Positions 5,935 to 13,570 are shown, counted from the stretch's first letter. The stretch: DNA of 14,204 nt from Candidatus Terrybacteria bacterium RIFCSPLOWO2_01_FULL_58_14 (GCA_001824745.1 MHSZ01000016.1:5555-19758), one strand, 5' to 3'. The notes: generated by a model from the sequence alone, not told the origin. Program-made: numbers and translations.

Positions 5935-7491
5935 ATGGGAATGAGCTTCTTGAAGCCACCAAAGCATGTTGTATTGAAGGGCGCAAGATCTTTGCGTATT
6001 CATTGCGTTGGGGTAAAAGGCATCGGCCTTTCGGCGCTCGCGCAACTTCTGGCAGGGCAAGGCGCCATCGTAAGCGGTTCGGATATTCCCGATCGTTTTC
6101 CCGCAGACCGCGCACTTCGCCGGGTTGGAGTGAAGATACTTCGAGGTTTTTCCGCTTCGCATCTCCCTAAGCGGTGCGACGTGGTCATTGCGTCGAATGC
6201 CTACCTACCGAAGGAGTGGGGATTGAGGATGGGGGAGCGAGGCAAGCGCGCGAGGGGTCGTGGATTTTCGCAATCCTCATTTTCTAATCCCCGGTTCACG
6301 TCGGTGAAGAATCCAGAGGTGCGGAAAGCGCTTCGACGCGGGGTACCCGTGATCTCTTACCCCGAAGCTGTTGCTGCGTTATTCAACGCGGCGCCGCGCG
6401 GGATTGCAATCGCGGGGAGCCATGGAAAGTCCACGACGACCGCCTTGCTTGCGGTTACGCTGGAAGCGCTCGGGGCAAACCCCACCGCGATTGTCGGCGC
6501 CATCGTAAAGAACTGGGGCTCGAACGCAAGGGGGCCGAAAGCGGGGAGCGGGGAGCGAGGAGCGAAAAGCAGGACGAGGAGATTTTTTGTGCTGGAGGCG
6601 GATGAGTATCGCCGCGCGTTTCTTCAGTATCGGCCGTTTGGCGCCGTGGTGACATCGGTCGAATGGGATCATCCCGACGTATACCGTAGTACTACAGCGT
6701 ATCGCGCGGCGTTTCGCGCTTTTGCGGGACACGTGCCTCGGGGCGGTTTCCTCGTTGTATGCGGAGATGAAAAAGGCATGGCGACGGTACTTACGGGCGC
6801 GCACCCCAAACGTCTTATCCGTTATGGGTTCGGCCCAGGGAACGCATTACGCATTCGCGATGTCCGACACACGGCGCGAGGCATCGATATCGCGCTCTCG
6901 TATCGCGGTAAGGGCATTGGGCGTTTCCAAGCTCAGCTTTTCGGCCGCCACCATGCGCTGAATATTGCGGCGGCGGTTGCTGCCTGTTTCTGTCTTGGCA
7001 TTTCCGTTTCTCGTATTCGCCGGGCGCTGGCGCGATTCCGCGGCACCAAACGGCGTTTCGACATTTTAGCTCCCGGGGAGCGGCGTGCCGACCGTCCAGT
7101 CGTTATTGACGACTACGCGCACCACCCTACGGAAATCGCAGCCACGATCGCTGCCGCACGCAGCGCTTTCCCGAGACGGCGCATCCGCGTACTCTTCCAA
7201 CCCCACACATTCTCTCGCACCGCGGTCTTCTTCGGGGCGTTTCGCAGAGCGCTGCGGTTGGCAGACGAGGTGATGCTTTTGAAGACCTACGGTTCGGCGC
7301 GGGAACGCGCAGGAGGCAAGAGCGCGAAAGATCTCGCAAGAGCGGTCGGTGCTCGCTATTTTGCCTCTCATGCCGCAGCGGCACGATACTTCCGCGCGCG
7401 GCTCTGCGGGGATGATGTGTTCCTCACGATTGGCGCGGGAGACGGCGATCGTGTCGCCCGCGAGGTTGCCAAAGCGCGTTTTTCGCGGTAA
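5935..7491 (+). CDS. murC: UDP-N-acetylmuramate--L-alanine ligase
   Basis: MurC adds L-Ala to UDP-MurNAc with ATP, the first amino acid of the peptidoglycan stem. The 518-residue protein has the N-terminal Rossmann motif IHCVGVKGIGLSALA (22-36), the ATP loop GSHGKSTTT (161-169, Ser for the usual Thr), EADEY (221-225), WDHPDVY (244-250) and DDYAHHPTEI (392-401) of the C-terminal domain. It is about 50 residues longer than usual owing mainly to two in-frame repeat-derived inserts, near 93-124 and near 200-215. Starts at 5935 or 5941 are both possible and neither has a Shine-Dalgarno site. It is divergent from the 98-residue gene with 17 bases between them, so its promoter must lie inside that gene. 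It heads the envelope gene series that runs to the S41 peptidase. The active-site residues that I can see are intact, so the enzyme should work. Confidence 0.95.
   Translation: MGMSFLKPPKHVVLKGARSLRIHCVGVKGIGLSALAQLLAGQGAIVSGSDIPDRFPADRALRRVGVKILRGFSASHLPKRCDVVIASNAYLPKEWGLRMGERGKRARGRGFSQSSFSNPRFTSVKNPEVRKALRRGVPVISYPEAVAALFNAAPRGIAIAGSHGKSTTTALLAVTLEALGANPTAIVGAIVKNWGSNARGPKAGSGERGAKSRTRRFFVLEADEYRRAFLQYRPFGAVVTSVEWDHPDVYRSTTAYRAAFRAFAGHVPRGGFLVVCGDEKGMATVLTGAHPKRLIRYGFGPGNALRIRDVRHTARGIDIALSYRGKGIGRFQAQLFGRHHALNIAAAVAACFCLGISVSRIRRALARFRGTKRRFDILAPGERRADRPVVIDDYAHHPTEIAATIAAARSAFPRRRIRVLFQPHTFSRTAVFFGAFRRALRLADEVMLLKTYGSARERAGGKSAKDLARAVGARYFASHAAAARYFRARLCGDDVFLTIGAGDGDRVAREVAKARFSR
6218..6292. 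repeat. Palindromic insert 1 inside murC
   Basis: GGGGATT (6218-6224) and GAGGAT (6225-6230) pair with ATCCTC (6273-6278) and AATCCCC (6286-6292), giving a 13-bp interrupted stem with a 7-base bulge and a 42-base interior. The interior carries GGGGAGCGAGG (6232-6242), which recurs in insert 2. It encodes a basic, Gly/Ser/Arg-rich stretch (residues 95-120) between the IASNAYLPK and NPEVRKALRRGVPV segments, which are nearly adjacent in ordinary MurC. Confidence 0.85.
6536..6570. repeat. Heptamer tandem insert 2 inside murC
   Basis: Five 7-base units: CGAAAGC (6536), GGGGAGC (6543), GGGGAGC (6550), GAGGAGC (6557), GAAAAGC (6564). They encode KAGSGERGAKS, placed between GSNAR and FFVLEADEY, where other MurC proteins have only a few residues. 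The word GGGGAGCGAGG (6550-6560) is identical to 6232-6242, and GGGGAGCGGGG (6543-6553) matches 470-480 between the MBL gene and fmt. Confidence 0.88.
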
Positions 7492-7494
7492 AAT
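7466..7494 (+). promoter_or_regulatory. Promoter of the amidase-SpoIID gene, probably leaderless
   Basis: TTGCCA (7466-7471) and TAAAAT (7489-7494) are separated by exactly 17 bases, each hexamer 5 of 6 to the sigma70 consensus. Transcription would begin about 7501, one or two bases before the ATG at 7503, and no ribosome site exists between. The -35 lies in the end of murC and the -10 begins with its stop codon. Confidence 0.65.
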
Positions 7495-7502
7495 AAAAAT
7501 AT

Positions 7503-10217
7503 ATGGGGGCTCGAGACCGTTCACGGTTTCTTATCGCCGCGATTGCCGTGGCGTTTTTCCTCTTGGGAGCTTTCGGCATCGCTTTTGCCCAAAACGAAGG
7601 CGAAGCAGACGTTACGGTGCCGACGGGAACCGATGCGTTGCCTCCCGGCGTGACGAACGAGACGATCTATGAGGGCAACGGCGTTCCTCGCATCTATGCT
7701 CGCGGCACGTGGGAAGGATTCGAGTTTTTCGGCGGCGTGTGGCAACCGACGGAAGGGCTACGGAACCTCCTCCGATGGCTGCCGCAGCCGGATAATCAGC
7801 CGCCTGACTACAACGCCGTTGAACGCATTATCGTGCACGATCAGGGGTGTGTGAATCCAACGGCCTGCATTGCGAATGCCGAAAAATTCCCCATTCAAAC
7901 GATCCAGGGCGTCTATCGCTCTCACGCAGTAACACGGGGGTGGGGGGATATCGGCTACAATTACATCATCGACCGGCAGGGGAGGATCTACGAGGGACGA
8001 TATGGCGGCAATGGCGTGCGCGCGGCGCATATTTACGCGGACGCACGGTGCGAAAATCTTAATGTGGGGTCGGCGGGCGTGTTGCTCTTGGGGGATCTCC
8101 GCGGCGGTCCGATGACCTCCGCGCAGTCCGAAAGCTTGGCGCGTTTGGCGGGATGGCTGGGCGCTACAAACGGCGTGGATTTCAGCGAAGTGAGCGCCAC
8201 GACGACAACCTGGAGAAATCCGGGAAGCGGAGGTCAGTGCGACCTCACGCAGGGAGGATTCACCGGCTCGCTTACCGCCGCACGGCTCGTGAGCCACGGG
8301 GATGTAGAACCCGGCAATTCAGATTACTTTGATCTCTCGCCACAGCGCATACTCGCAGAAACTTTTTCTGCGCAGTTTTCCGCTTTCGCATATCAGAGCG
8401 ACGCGAACGCACCCGCCTATTTCATTCGCGACGGAGCGCTTCATGAAGCATCGTCGGGAAGTGCGATGCTCCAAATCGATTCTGCACAGCTCGCGCTGTT
8501 CCCGCGCGCTTCTGCGGCAGCATTGCCCGATGGGACGCTGGTAAAATCTCCGACGCGTTCACGGGTCTATGTGATCGAAAGCGGTAAGCGCCGCCCTGTT
8601 CCCACCGCGGATCTTTTCGTTGCGCGCGGTTATCAGTGGGAGGCGATTCAAACCATTGCTGATCGAGAACTTGCGCTCATCCGTCTTGGCGCACCGGTTC
8701 CGTACTTGGATAGTGCGCTTGTGAAGGGAAGCGGCCAAGACGTTTTCGTCTTCGAGGGCGGTTCGTTGCGGCACGTGACGTCGGCTGCGCTTTTCTCGGC
8801 CCTTAAATACGTCTGGACGTCCATTCGCACGCTTTTGGATCAAGATATCGAGCAATACCCGAAAGGCGAGCCGAAGACGTTTCCTGATGGCACGCTCGTG
8901 AAGAGCCCCGCTCCGCGCGTATATCGCATCGAGGGCGGAGCGCGCAGAGCAGTGCTCTCTGCCCAACTTTTTTCCTCCTTGAAGTTTTCGTGGAGCGAAA
9001 TCAAGCAGCTGTCCGATGAAGAGTTGGGACGCTACCCCGAAGGAACGGCGCTTGCGTGGCCAGACGGCGCCCTGCTTCGAGGCGAAGGACAAGAACGGGT
9101 CTATCTCATTCAGCAGGGATACCGCCGATGGATTCAAACCGCAGAGGCGTTTCGTGAATTCGGTTATCGCTGGCAGGATATCCGGATTGTTGCGCTTGAA
9201 GAAATACTTTCGGCACCGGAAGCGCAACCCATCGCGAATCAAAGCGACAGAAATCTTCTCCCGCAGCCATGGAATCCTCCTGCACCGGAACCCGTAATCA
9301 ACAACCCGCCACTCGCTCCCACGACGGAGGAAGAACCGCTCATGCGCATAGGACTCTCGGTTATAGGGGCAGACAAACACCCCGGCACCCTGGTGGGCGT
9401 AAGTTATGATTCCGGGGCAGCGGTGAAACAGAATGGCGCAGTGCTCGCCACCCTCACGCCCGGCCAGCAATATTCCTTTACGCCGAGTGCCGACACCACA
9501 TGGCGTATCGAGCCCGCAACATCCCAGGGCATTGCTACCGTCTCCACGTATACCGATCTTGGCTGGGCAGCGTCGGGCACGCCTCCTCCAAACGATAATC
9601 GTTTCCGCGGCGTTATTGAGGTGAAAGCCGCAAGCGACGGAACGACGTTTTGGCTCATCAACGAACTATTGATGGAGCAATATCTGAAAGGCATTGCCGA
9701 GACCATCAATGGCGATCCGGTGGAATACGGCAAGGCGTTTGTCATCGCGGCGCGTTCCTATGCGCTTTACCACTATCAAGGCGGCGGGAAGCGCGCGGGG
9801 GAACCGTTCGTTATACGACGCACGTCCGCGGATCAGCTTTATAAAGGATATAACTTCGAGCTGCGCGCAGCAGACCCCGTTGCCGCAGTCAACGCAACGC
9901 GGGGTATCGTGGCGATGTTCAACGGCAAACCCATCCTTGCGGCATATTCTTCAGGAGCGCCCGGGCCGACGAAGAGCGCCTGTGAAGCGCTGTCATCTGC
10001 GTTTTGCAATAACGCAGATTTTGCATATTTGAATGGAGGAGTGAACGATCCTGCCGATACCCTCTATCAAAACGGGGCAATATGCGGCGTCAGCGGCAAC
10101 CACTGTGCCGGTATGGATGCTGCAGGCGCGCGTCGAATGGCGGAACTCGGGTCTTCGTACGCCGACATCCTTGTACGCTATTATCCGGGGAGTGCCCCAA
10201 TATCACGATGGGAATAG
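7503..10217 (+). CDS. Secreted amidase (PGRP/AmpD fold) fused to a SpoIID/LytB domain
   Basis: A 904-residue exported protein. Residues 1-29 are a signal peptide (RSRF, hydrophobic core, AFA cleavage site). An amidase_2/PGRP domain follows (about 100-290): IIVHDQG with His112, GWGDIGYNYIIDRQGRIYEGRYGG with Tyr152, and SHGDVEPGNSD with His265 and Asp274. The His/His/Asp set fits zinc binding as in AmpD/AmiD, not the Cys ligand of classical PGRPs; a basic residue two places before the Asp is missing (Asn272). Then come four repeats of about 60 residues (341-578), a Pro-rich linker (about 583-612) and a SpoIID domain (about 700-904) with GIAETINGDPVEYGKAFVIAARSYAL and a Cys-rich variant of the GHGxGMSQxGA motif (CGVSGNHCAGMDAAGA). 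Amidases strip stem peptides and SpoIID cuts the denuded glycan, so one protein may do both steps at the cell surface. It has its own promoter; its end overlaps the GT2 start by 10 bases. Confidence 0.88.
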   Translation: MGARDRSRFLIAAIAVAFFLLGAFGIAFAQNEGEADVTVPTGTDALPPGVTNETIYEGNGVPRIYARGTWEGFEFFGGVWQPTEGLRNLLRWLPQPDNQPPDYNAVERIIVHDQGCVNPTACIANAEKFPIQTIQGVYRSHAVTRGWGDIGYNYIIDRQGRIYEGRYGGNGVRAAHIYADARCENLNVGSAGVLLLGDLRGGPMTSAQSESLARLAGWLGATNGVDFSEVSATTTTWRNPGSGGQCDLTQGGFTGSLTAARLVSHGDVEPGNSDYFDLSPQRILAETFSAQFSAFAYQSDANAPAYFIRDGALHEASSGSAMLQIDSAQLALFPRASAAALPDGTLVKSPTRSRVYVIESGKRRPVPTADLFVARGYQWEAIQTIADRELALIRLGAPVPYLDSALVKGSGQDVFVFEGGSLRHVTSAALFSALKYVWTSIRTLLDQDIEQYPKGEPKTFPDGTLVKSPAPRVYRIEGGARRAVLSAQLFSSLKFSWSEIKQLSDEELGRYPEGTALAWPDGALLRGEGQERVYLIQQGYRRWIQTAEAFREFGYRWQDIRIVALEEILSAPEAQPIANQSDRNLLPQPWNPPAPEPVINNPPLAPTTEEEPLMRIGLSVIGADKHPGTLVGVSYDSGAAVKQNGAVLATLTPGQQYSFTPSADTTWRIEPATSQGIATVSTYTDLGWAASGTPPPNDNRFRGVIEVKAASDGTTFWLINELLMEQYLKGIAETINGDPVEYGKAFVIAARSYALYHYQGGGKRAGEPFVIRRTSADQLYKGYNFELRAADPVAAVNATRGIVAMFNGKPILAAYSSGAPGPTKSACEALSSAFCNNADFAYLNGGVNDPADTLYQNGAICGVSGNHCAGMDAAGARRMAELGSSYADILVRYYPGSAPISRWE
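8523..9236 (+). repeat. Four 60-residue protein repeats in the amidase-SpoIID protein
   Basis: Repeats begin at about residues 341, 401, 461 and 520. Each has the pattern PDGtLVKs, then VYxIExGxRRxV, then sAxLFxxxxYxWxxI and a charged end with a Tyr-Pro or similar. A degenerate earlier copy may start near residue 300 (AYFIRDGALHEA). They resemble surface-binding repeats by position, between a signal-peptide-linked amidase and the SpoIID domain; I cannot name the family. DNA identity is low, so the duplication is old. Confidence 0.8.
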
Positions 10218-11242
10218 AAATGCCGCCCAGGGAGGTCCTGTGGATTCTTATCCTGAACTGGAACGGATGGCGCGACACGATAGAGTGTCTGAAGTCCTTG
10301 AAGGCAGTACGCGTTCCGCCGGAGTACCAGCTCCGGATTCTCGTTGTTGATAACGGTTCAACAGACGCGTCGCTCCACGAACTCCGTTCGTTTCGAGCGA
10401 ATATCGAGGCGCCCTCCTTCGAAATTCTCGAAACAGGAGCCAACTTTGGGTTTGCCGGAGGGAACAATGCGGGGATACGAAAGGCGCTGGAGGAGGGAGC
10501 GGATTGGGTGCTTTTGCTGAACAACGACACGGTCGTTGACGGGAGCTTTGCGGCAAAGCTCCTTTCCTCAGGGAAGGAAGATTCCCGCATCGGCCTACTC
10601 AATCCGAAGATCCTCCTTTATGAGGCGGAAGCACCACATCGGAGAATTTGGTTTATGGGAGGGAGGGTTGATTGGTTGCGCACCCGCGGCAGGCACGTGG
10701 GATACCGCCAAGAAGATCAAGGGCAATATGATGCGCCCCCCATTCAAGATTCTGATTACTCGACGGGATGTTGCGTATTGGCGCGCGCGACGGCCCTGCG
10801 AGAAATCGGCTTGCTCCCGGAGGAGTATTTCGTCTACCATGAAGATGTTGCATGGTCGCTTACCGCGCGGAAGCACGGGTGGCGATGCGTGGTCGTGCCG
10901 GCAGCGGTGGTGTGGCATAAGGGAGCAGCATCCAGCAGGGAGTACTCCGCTTCGTATATTCGGTACCACGTGCGCAACGGCCTGATCCTCGTGAGGCGTG
11001 CCGGAAACCCCATGCAAATCATGGCCGCGTATTTTTTCACGCTCCCGCGGGTACTGTGGCAATACGCGAAGTGGATGCTGTTTCCTCGAAAGCGTCTCTG
11101 GGTCTCCGCCACACTTGGAGGAATCCGCGATGCATGGCTGGGGCGCACCGGTCCAATCCTTGAATCTCTAAATCCTAAAACCGTCCCGCAAAGCGGGATC
11201 CCGCTTTCAAGCAAACGGAAACAGGTGGCGGGAAAATCCTAA
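10208..11242 (+). CDS. Family 2 glycosyltransferase (rhamnosyltransferase-like)
   Basis: A GT-A fold glycosyltransferase that moves a sugar from a nucleotide donor to a lipid-linked or surface glycan on the cytoplasmic side. Motifs: LILNWNGW at the start, VVDNGSTD, GFAGGNNAGIRKA, the DxD-like LLLNNDTVVDG, and YHEDVAWSLTARKHGW with the ED of the catalytic base, followed by VVWHKG. This set is that of WbbL/RfbF-type enzymes; the actual sugar is unknown. A hydrophobic segment near the end (MAAYFFTLPRVLWQYAKWMLF) may touch the membrane. The ATG at 10208 overlaps the previous stop; an ATG at 10220 with GGGA 6 bases upstream is the alternative. The last 25 or so residues (from ESLNPKTVPQSGIPL) are encoded by a repeat element, not by the conserved domain. 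Confidence 0.9.
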   Translation: MGIEMPPREVLWILILNWNGWRDTIECLKSLKAVRVPPEYQLRILVVDNGSTDASLHELRSFRANIEAPSFEILETGANFGFAGGNNAGIRKALEEGADWVLLLNNDTVVDGSFAAKLLSSGKEDSRIGLLNPKILLYEAEAPHRRIWFMGGRVDWLRTRGRHVGYRQEDQGQYDAPPIQDSDYSTGCCVLARATALREIGLLPEEYFVYHEDVAWSLTARKHGWRCVVVPAAVVWHKGAASSREYSASYIRYHVRNGLILVRRAGNPMQIMAAYFFTLPRVLWQYAKWMLFPRKRLWVSATLGGIRDAWLGRTGPILESLNPKTVPQSGIPLSSKRKQVAGKS

Positions 11243-11319
11243 ACAAACCCGAAACTCCAAAAAGTTCAAACCCGCTTAGGGTTTAGAGATTCGGATTTAG
11301 AGTTTTCTTGCGAAGCAAG
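11162..11319. repeat. Composite repeat spanning the GT2 end and the GT2-LCP gap
   Basis: A 17-bp inverted repeat (11162-11178 with 11276-11292; one G-U position) brackets about 97 bases. Inside lie a TCCCGC-AAA-GCGGGA hairpin (11184-11198) overlapping a GCGGGATCCCGC palindrome, and a direct copy of AAATCCTAAA (11170-11179 and 11234-11243) whose second copy supplies the GT2 stop codon. TTTAGAG recurs at 11282 and 11296, and a small CTTGC-GAA-GCAAG hairpin (11307-11319) ends just before the LCP gene. The stretch is AT-rich against its neighbours. It accounts for the whole 81-base gap. Confidence 0.8.
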
Positions 11320-11323
11320 GTTT

Positions 11324-12394
11324 ATGGCATTCGACATCGTTTCTCCCAAAGAGGCGCAAGAGCAAGGGCGGGCGCCTCGCGTAGTGATCGAAATGAAGCC
11401 CCGCTCCGCGGGGCCGCGGTGGTGGTTGCGCATCGTGACGCTATTTCTCTTCATCGGCGTTGCGGTTTTCGGCTTCCTCACCGTGAAGGCCGGCACGACC
11501 TTCAGCGTCGTATCAGAACGCGTGACGTCTTTTCTCGGCGTTGAACCCTCCCGTCTGCCTTTGAGCGATCCGCGCGAGAAGGATCGTATAGATTTTCTTC
11601 TTCTCGGTCTTCGCGGCGAGGGGGACCCCCACGGCGGCCTTCTTACAGATACGATGATGGTGGTTTCCATTCATACGACACGCGATGAGGTCGCGCTCAT
11701 TTCTCTTCCGCGCGACACCTACCTCACGATTCCCATCGTCCAACAGCGCGCGAAAATCAATGAGGCGTTCGCGATCGGCGAGCAGCAGCAGCCGCAGGGC
11801 GGCGGATTGTTCCTTGCGAAACTTGCCGCGCAAGAAGTGCTGGGTATCAATATCGATTATGTTGCGGCGGTGGACTTTACCGCCTTCAAGGAGGCGATTG
11901 ATCTGCTCGGCGGAATCGAGGTGGACGTTGCCAAGCCCCTCCGCGAAACTCAGCAATGGGGAGGGATTGATTTTTCGGTTCCTGCGGGCCGGCAGCATAT
12001 GGACGGCGACACGGCTCTTTTCTATGTGCGCTCACGTTTCACTACTTCGGATTTCGACCGGGCCCGGCGCCAGCAAGAAGTGGTACTGGCGGTTCGAAAT
12101 AAAGCGCTTTCCCTCGGATTTCTGGGAAACCCCGCGAAAATCGCCGGCATCTTTGATATTCTCGGGCGCCACGTTCGTACCGATGTCGCAACGGAGGATA
12201 TCCCGCAGCTTTATACCATCGCATCGCAAGTTGGAGGTGCTGCGCCTCGCCAACTCGTTATCGATACAGGAAGCGGCCTTCTCCGTTCCACCACCCTGAA
12301 CGGTTCCTACGTACTTCTGCCGGCAGACGGGACATTCGAAACTATTCGCGAGCGGGCGAGGAATATTTTCGGGGTTTCCCCGGCATCGGAGTAG
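11324..12394 (+). CDS. LytR-CpsA-Psr (LCP) family wall polymer ligase
   Basis: LCP proteins move lipid-linked glycopolymers onto peptidoglycan outside the membrane. The 356-residue protein has a cytoplasmic N-terminus, one membrane helix (about 33-52) and an extracellular LCP domain: FLLLGLRGEG, TDTMMVVSI with the conserved Asp pair region, ALISLPRDTYLTIP with the conserved Arg, AKINEAFAIG and YVRSRFTTSDFDRARRQQEVV with the second Arg-rich motif. All are in the usual order and the length is normal. The start is the ATG at 11324 with GCAAGG close upstream, provided by the end of the repeat element. It follows two glycosyltransferase genes in the window, which fits a role in attaching their product to the wall. 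Confidence 0.93.
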   Translation: MAFDIVSPKEAQEQGRAPRVVIEMKPRSAGPRWWLRIVTLFLFIGVAVFGFLTVKAGTTFSVVSERVTSFLGVEPSRLPLSDPREKDRIDFLLLGLRGEGDPHGGLLTDTMMVVSIHTTRDEVALISLPRDTYLTIPIVQQRAKINEAFAIGEQQQPQGGGLFLAKLAAQEVLGINIDYVAAVDFTAFKEAIDLLGGIEVDVAKPLRETQQWGGIDFSVPAGRQHMDGDTALFYVRSRFTTSDFDRARRQQEVVLAVRNKALSLGFLGNPAKIAGIFDILGRHVRTDVATEDIPQLYTIASQVGGAAPRQLVIDTGSGLLRSTTLNGSYVLLPADGTFETIRERARNIFGVSPASE

Positions 12395-12406
12395 ACACTT
12401 ATCCGT

Positions 12407-13570
12407 ATGAAGAAAATACTCGCCATCATCGTTGTAGTGTTTCTCGTCGGTGGAGCAGGTTTTGCCCTGGGGCTTGCTGCGGGTTGGGGGAGCTTTGGGG
12501 CAACATTTCAACCGCCGCCGAGCACCATCACGGAGCTTCTCTGGGAGACCTACGACGTGCTTCGTGACAGCTATATCGCCCCGGAAGAGCTCTCCGACGA
12601 AAAATTATTGTACGGCGCCATCCGCGGCCTCGTGGAAGCGGCAGGCGATCCTTACACCGAGTTCTTCGCTCCGGAGGAAGCGCGGCTCTTCCTTGAAGAC
12701 GCGAGCGGACATTTCGAGGGGATTGGTGCGGAGATTGGGTTTCGCGATCGCGTGCTCACAGTCATAGCGCCGCTGAAGGGCTCGCCTGCTTCTACTGCAG
12801 GCCTGTTGTCCGGAGACGCGATTCTTGCCATCGACGATGTTTCGACTGCCCGTATGACGCTGGCGGAAGCGGTATCGCGTATTCGGGGAGGTGCGGGAAG
12901 CAGCGTGGTGCTCGAGATTTTTCGAGAGGGGCAAGAGTCGTCCTTTGACGCCACCGTCACTCGCGCGCGCATCACGATTCCCACGATTGAACTTGACCGG
13001 CGCCCGGACGGCATCGCAGTGGTGCAGCTATTCAACTTTTCGGAGGATTCACCGCAACTCTTCCGCGAACTCGCCTCGGAACTTGCCTCGGATCCGCCGG
13101 CGGGCCTTGTACTCGACCTTCGCGATAACCCCGGCGGGTACCTCGATGCCGCCGTTGATATCGCAGGGTGGTTTCTGGAGAATGACGCGGCGGTGGTGAT
13201 CGAGCGCCAGCGCGGCGAAGACGACAATATTCTCCGGACGGATGGGTCGGGTGCGCTCGCATTCCTGCCGACCGTAGTGCTCATCAACCGAGGTACCGCA
13301 TCGGCCGCGGAGATCCTTGCGGGCGCGCTCCGTGACAACCGCGCGGTGCCGCTTATCGGAGAGACGAGTTTCGGGAAGGGCACCATTCAGGAGCTTCCGC
13401 GGCTCTCAGGGGGCGCTGCGCTGAAGGTCACGATAGGGGAATGGCTTACTCCAAAAGGAGCTTCGCTCCGTGAGAACGGCCTTGAGCCGGATATCGCGAT
13501 AGGAGATGATCCCGCAACGCCCGCCGACGAGGGAATCGAGAAGGCAGCGGCAACACTTCTCGTTCGATGA
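12407..13570 (+). CDS. S41 family C-terminal processing peptidase with PDZ domain
   Basis: A CtpA/Prc-type serine protease acting outside the membrane on protein C-termini, often on wall enzymes. The 387-residue protein has an N-terminal membrane anchor or signal (KKILAIIVVVFLVGGAGFALGLAAG), a helical region with DPYTEFF, a PDZ domain (about 105-185: GIGAEIGF, SPASTAGLLSGDAILAIDD) and the S41 core LDLRDNPGGYLDAA. Ser299 (GTASAAEI), Lys324 and Gln328 (GKGTIQ) form the catalytic set with the 25- and 4-residue spacing of E. coli Prc. The gene begins 12 bases after the LCP stop and ends in an ATGA overlap with the next gene. Possible substrates next door are the amidase-SpoIID and LCP proteins; that is a guess. 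Confidence 0.94.
   Translation: MKKILAIIVVVFLVGGAGFALGLAAGWGSFGATFQPPPSTITELLWETYDVLRDSYIAPEELSDEKLLYGAIRGLVEAAGDPYTEFFAPEEARLFLEDASGHFEGIGAEIGFRDRVLTVIAPLKGSPASTAGLLSGDAILAIDDVSTARMTLAEAVSRIRGGAGSSVVLEIFREGQESSFDATVTRARITIPTIELDRRPDGIAVVQLFNFSEDSPQLFRELASELASDPPAGLVLDLRDNPGGYLDAAVDIAGWFLENDAAVVIERQRGEDDNILRTDGSGALAFLPTVVLINRGTASAAEILAGALRDNRAVPLIGETSFGKGTIQELPRLSGGAALKVTIGEWLTPKGASLRENGLEPDIAIGDDPATPADEGIEKAAATLLVR

Noticed and set aside
5372..5944. Plus-strand open frame opposite the 98-residue gene
   Set aside because: It overlaps the conserved C-terminal part of the GT26 gene by about 250 bases in another frame. The minus-strand frame fits the gap exactly and has a ribosome site.
6210..6580. 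murC as a pseudogene because of foreign-looking inserts
   Set aside because: The frame is intact over 518 codons and the ATP loop, EADEY, WDHPD and DDYAHHPTE motifs are all present, so the inserts are tolerated.
8559..9470. 303-codon open frame on the minus strand
   Set aside because: It is antisense to the regular repeats and the linker of the amidase-SpoIID gene, which has domain structure; the antisense product is Arg-rich and motif-free, as is usual for GC-rich coding DNA.
11162..11323. GT2-LCP repeat region as a Rho-independent terminator
   Set aside because: The hairpins are not followed by a T tract of useful length at the stem end, and the left half is coding. The genes on both sides run in the same direction.
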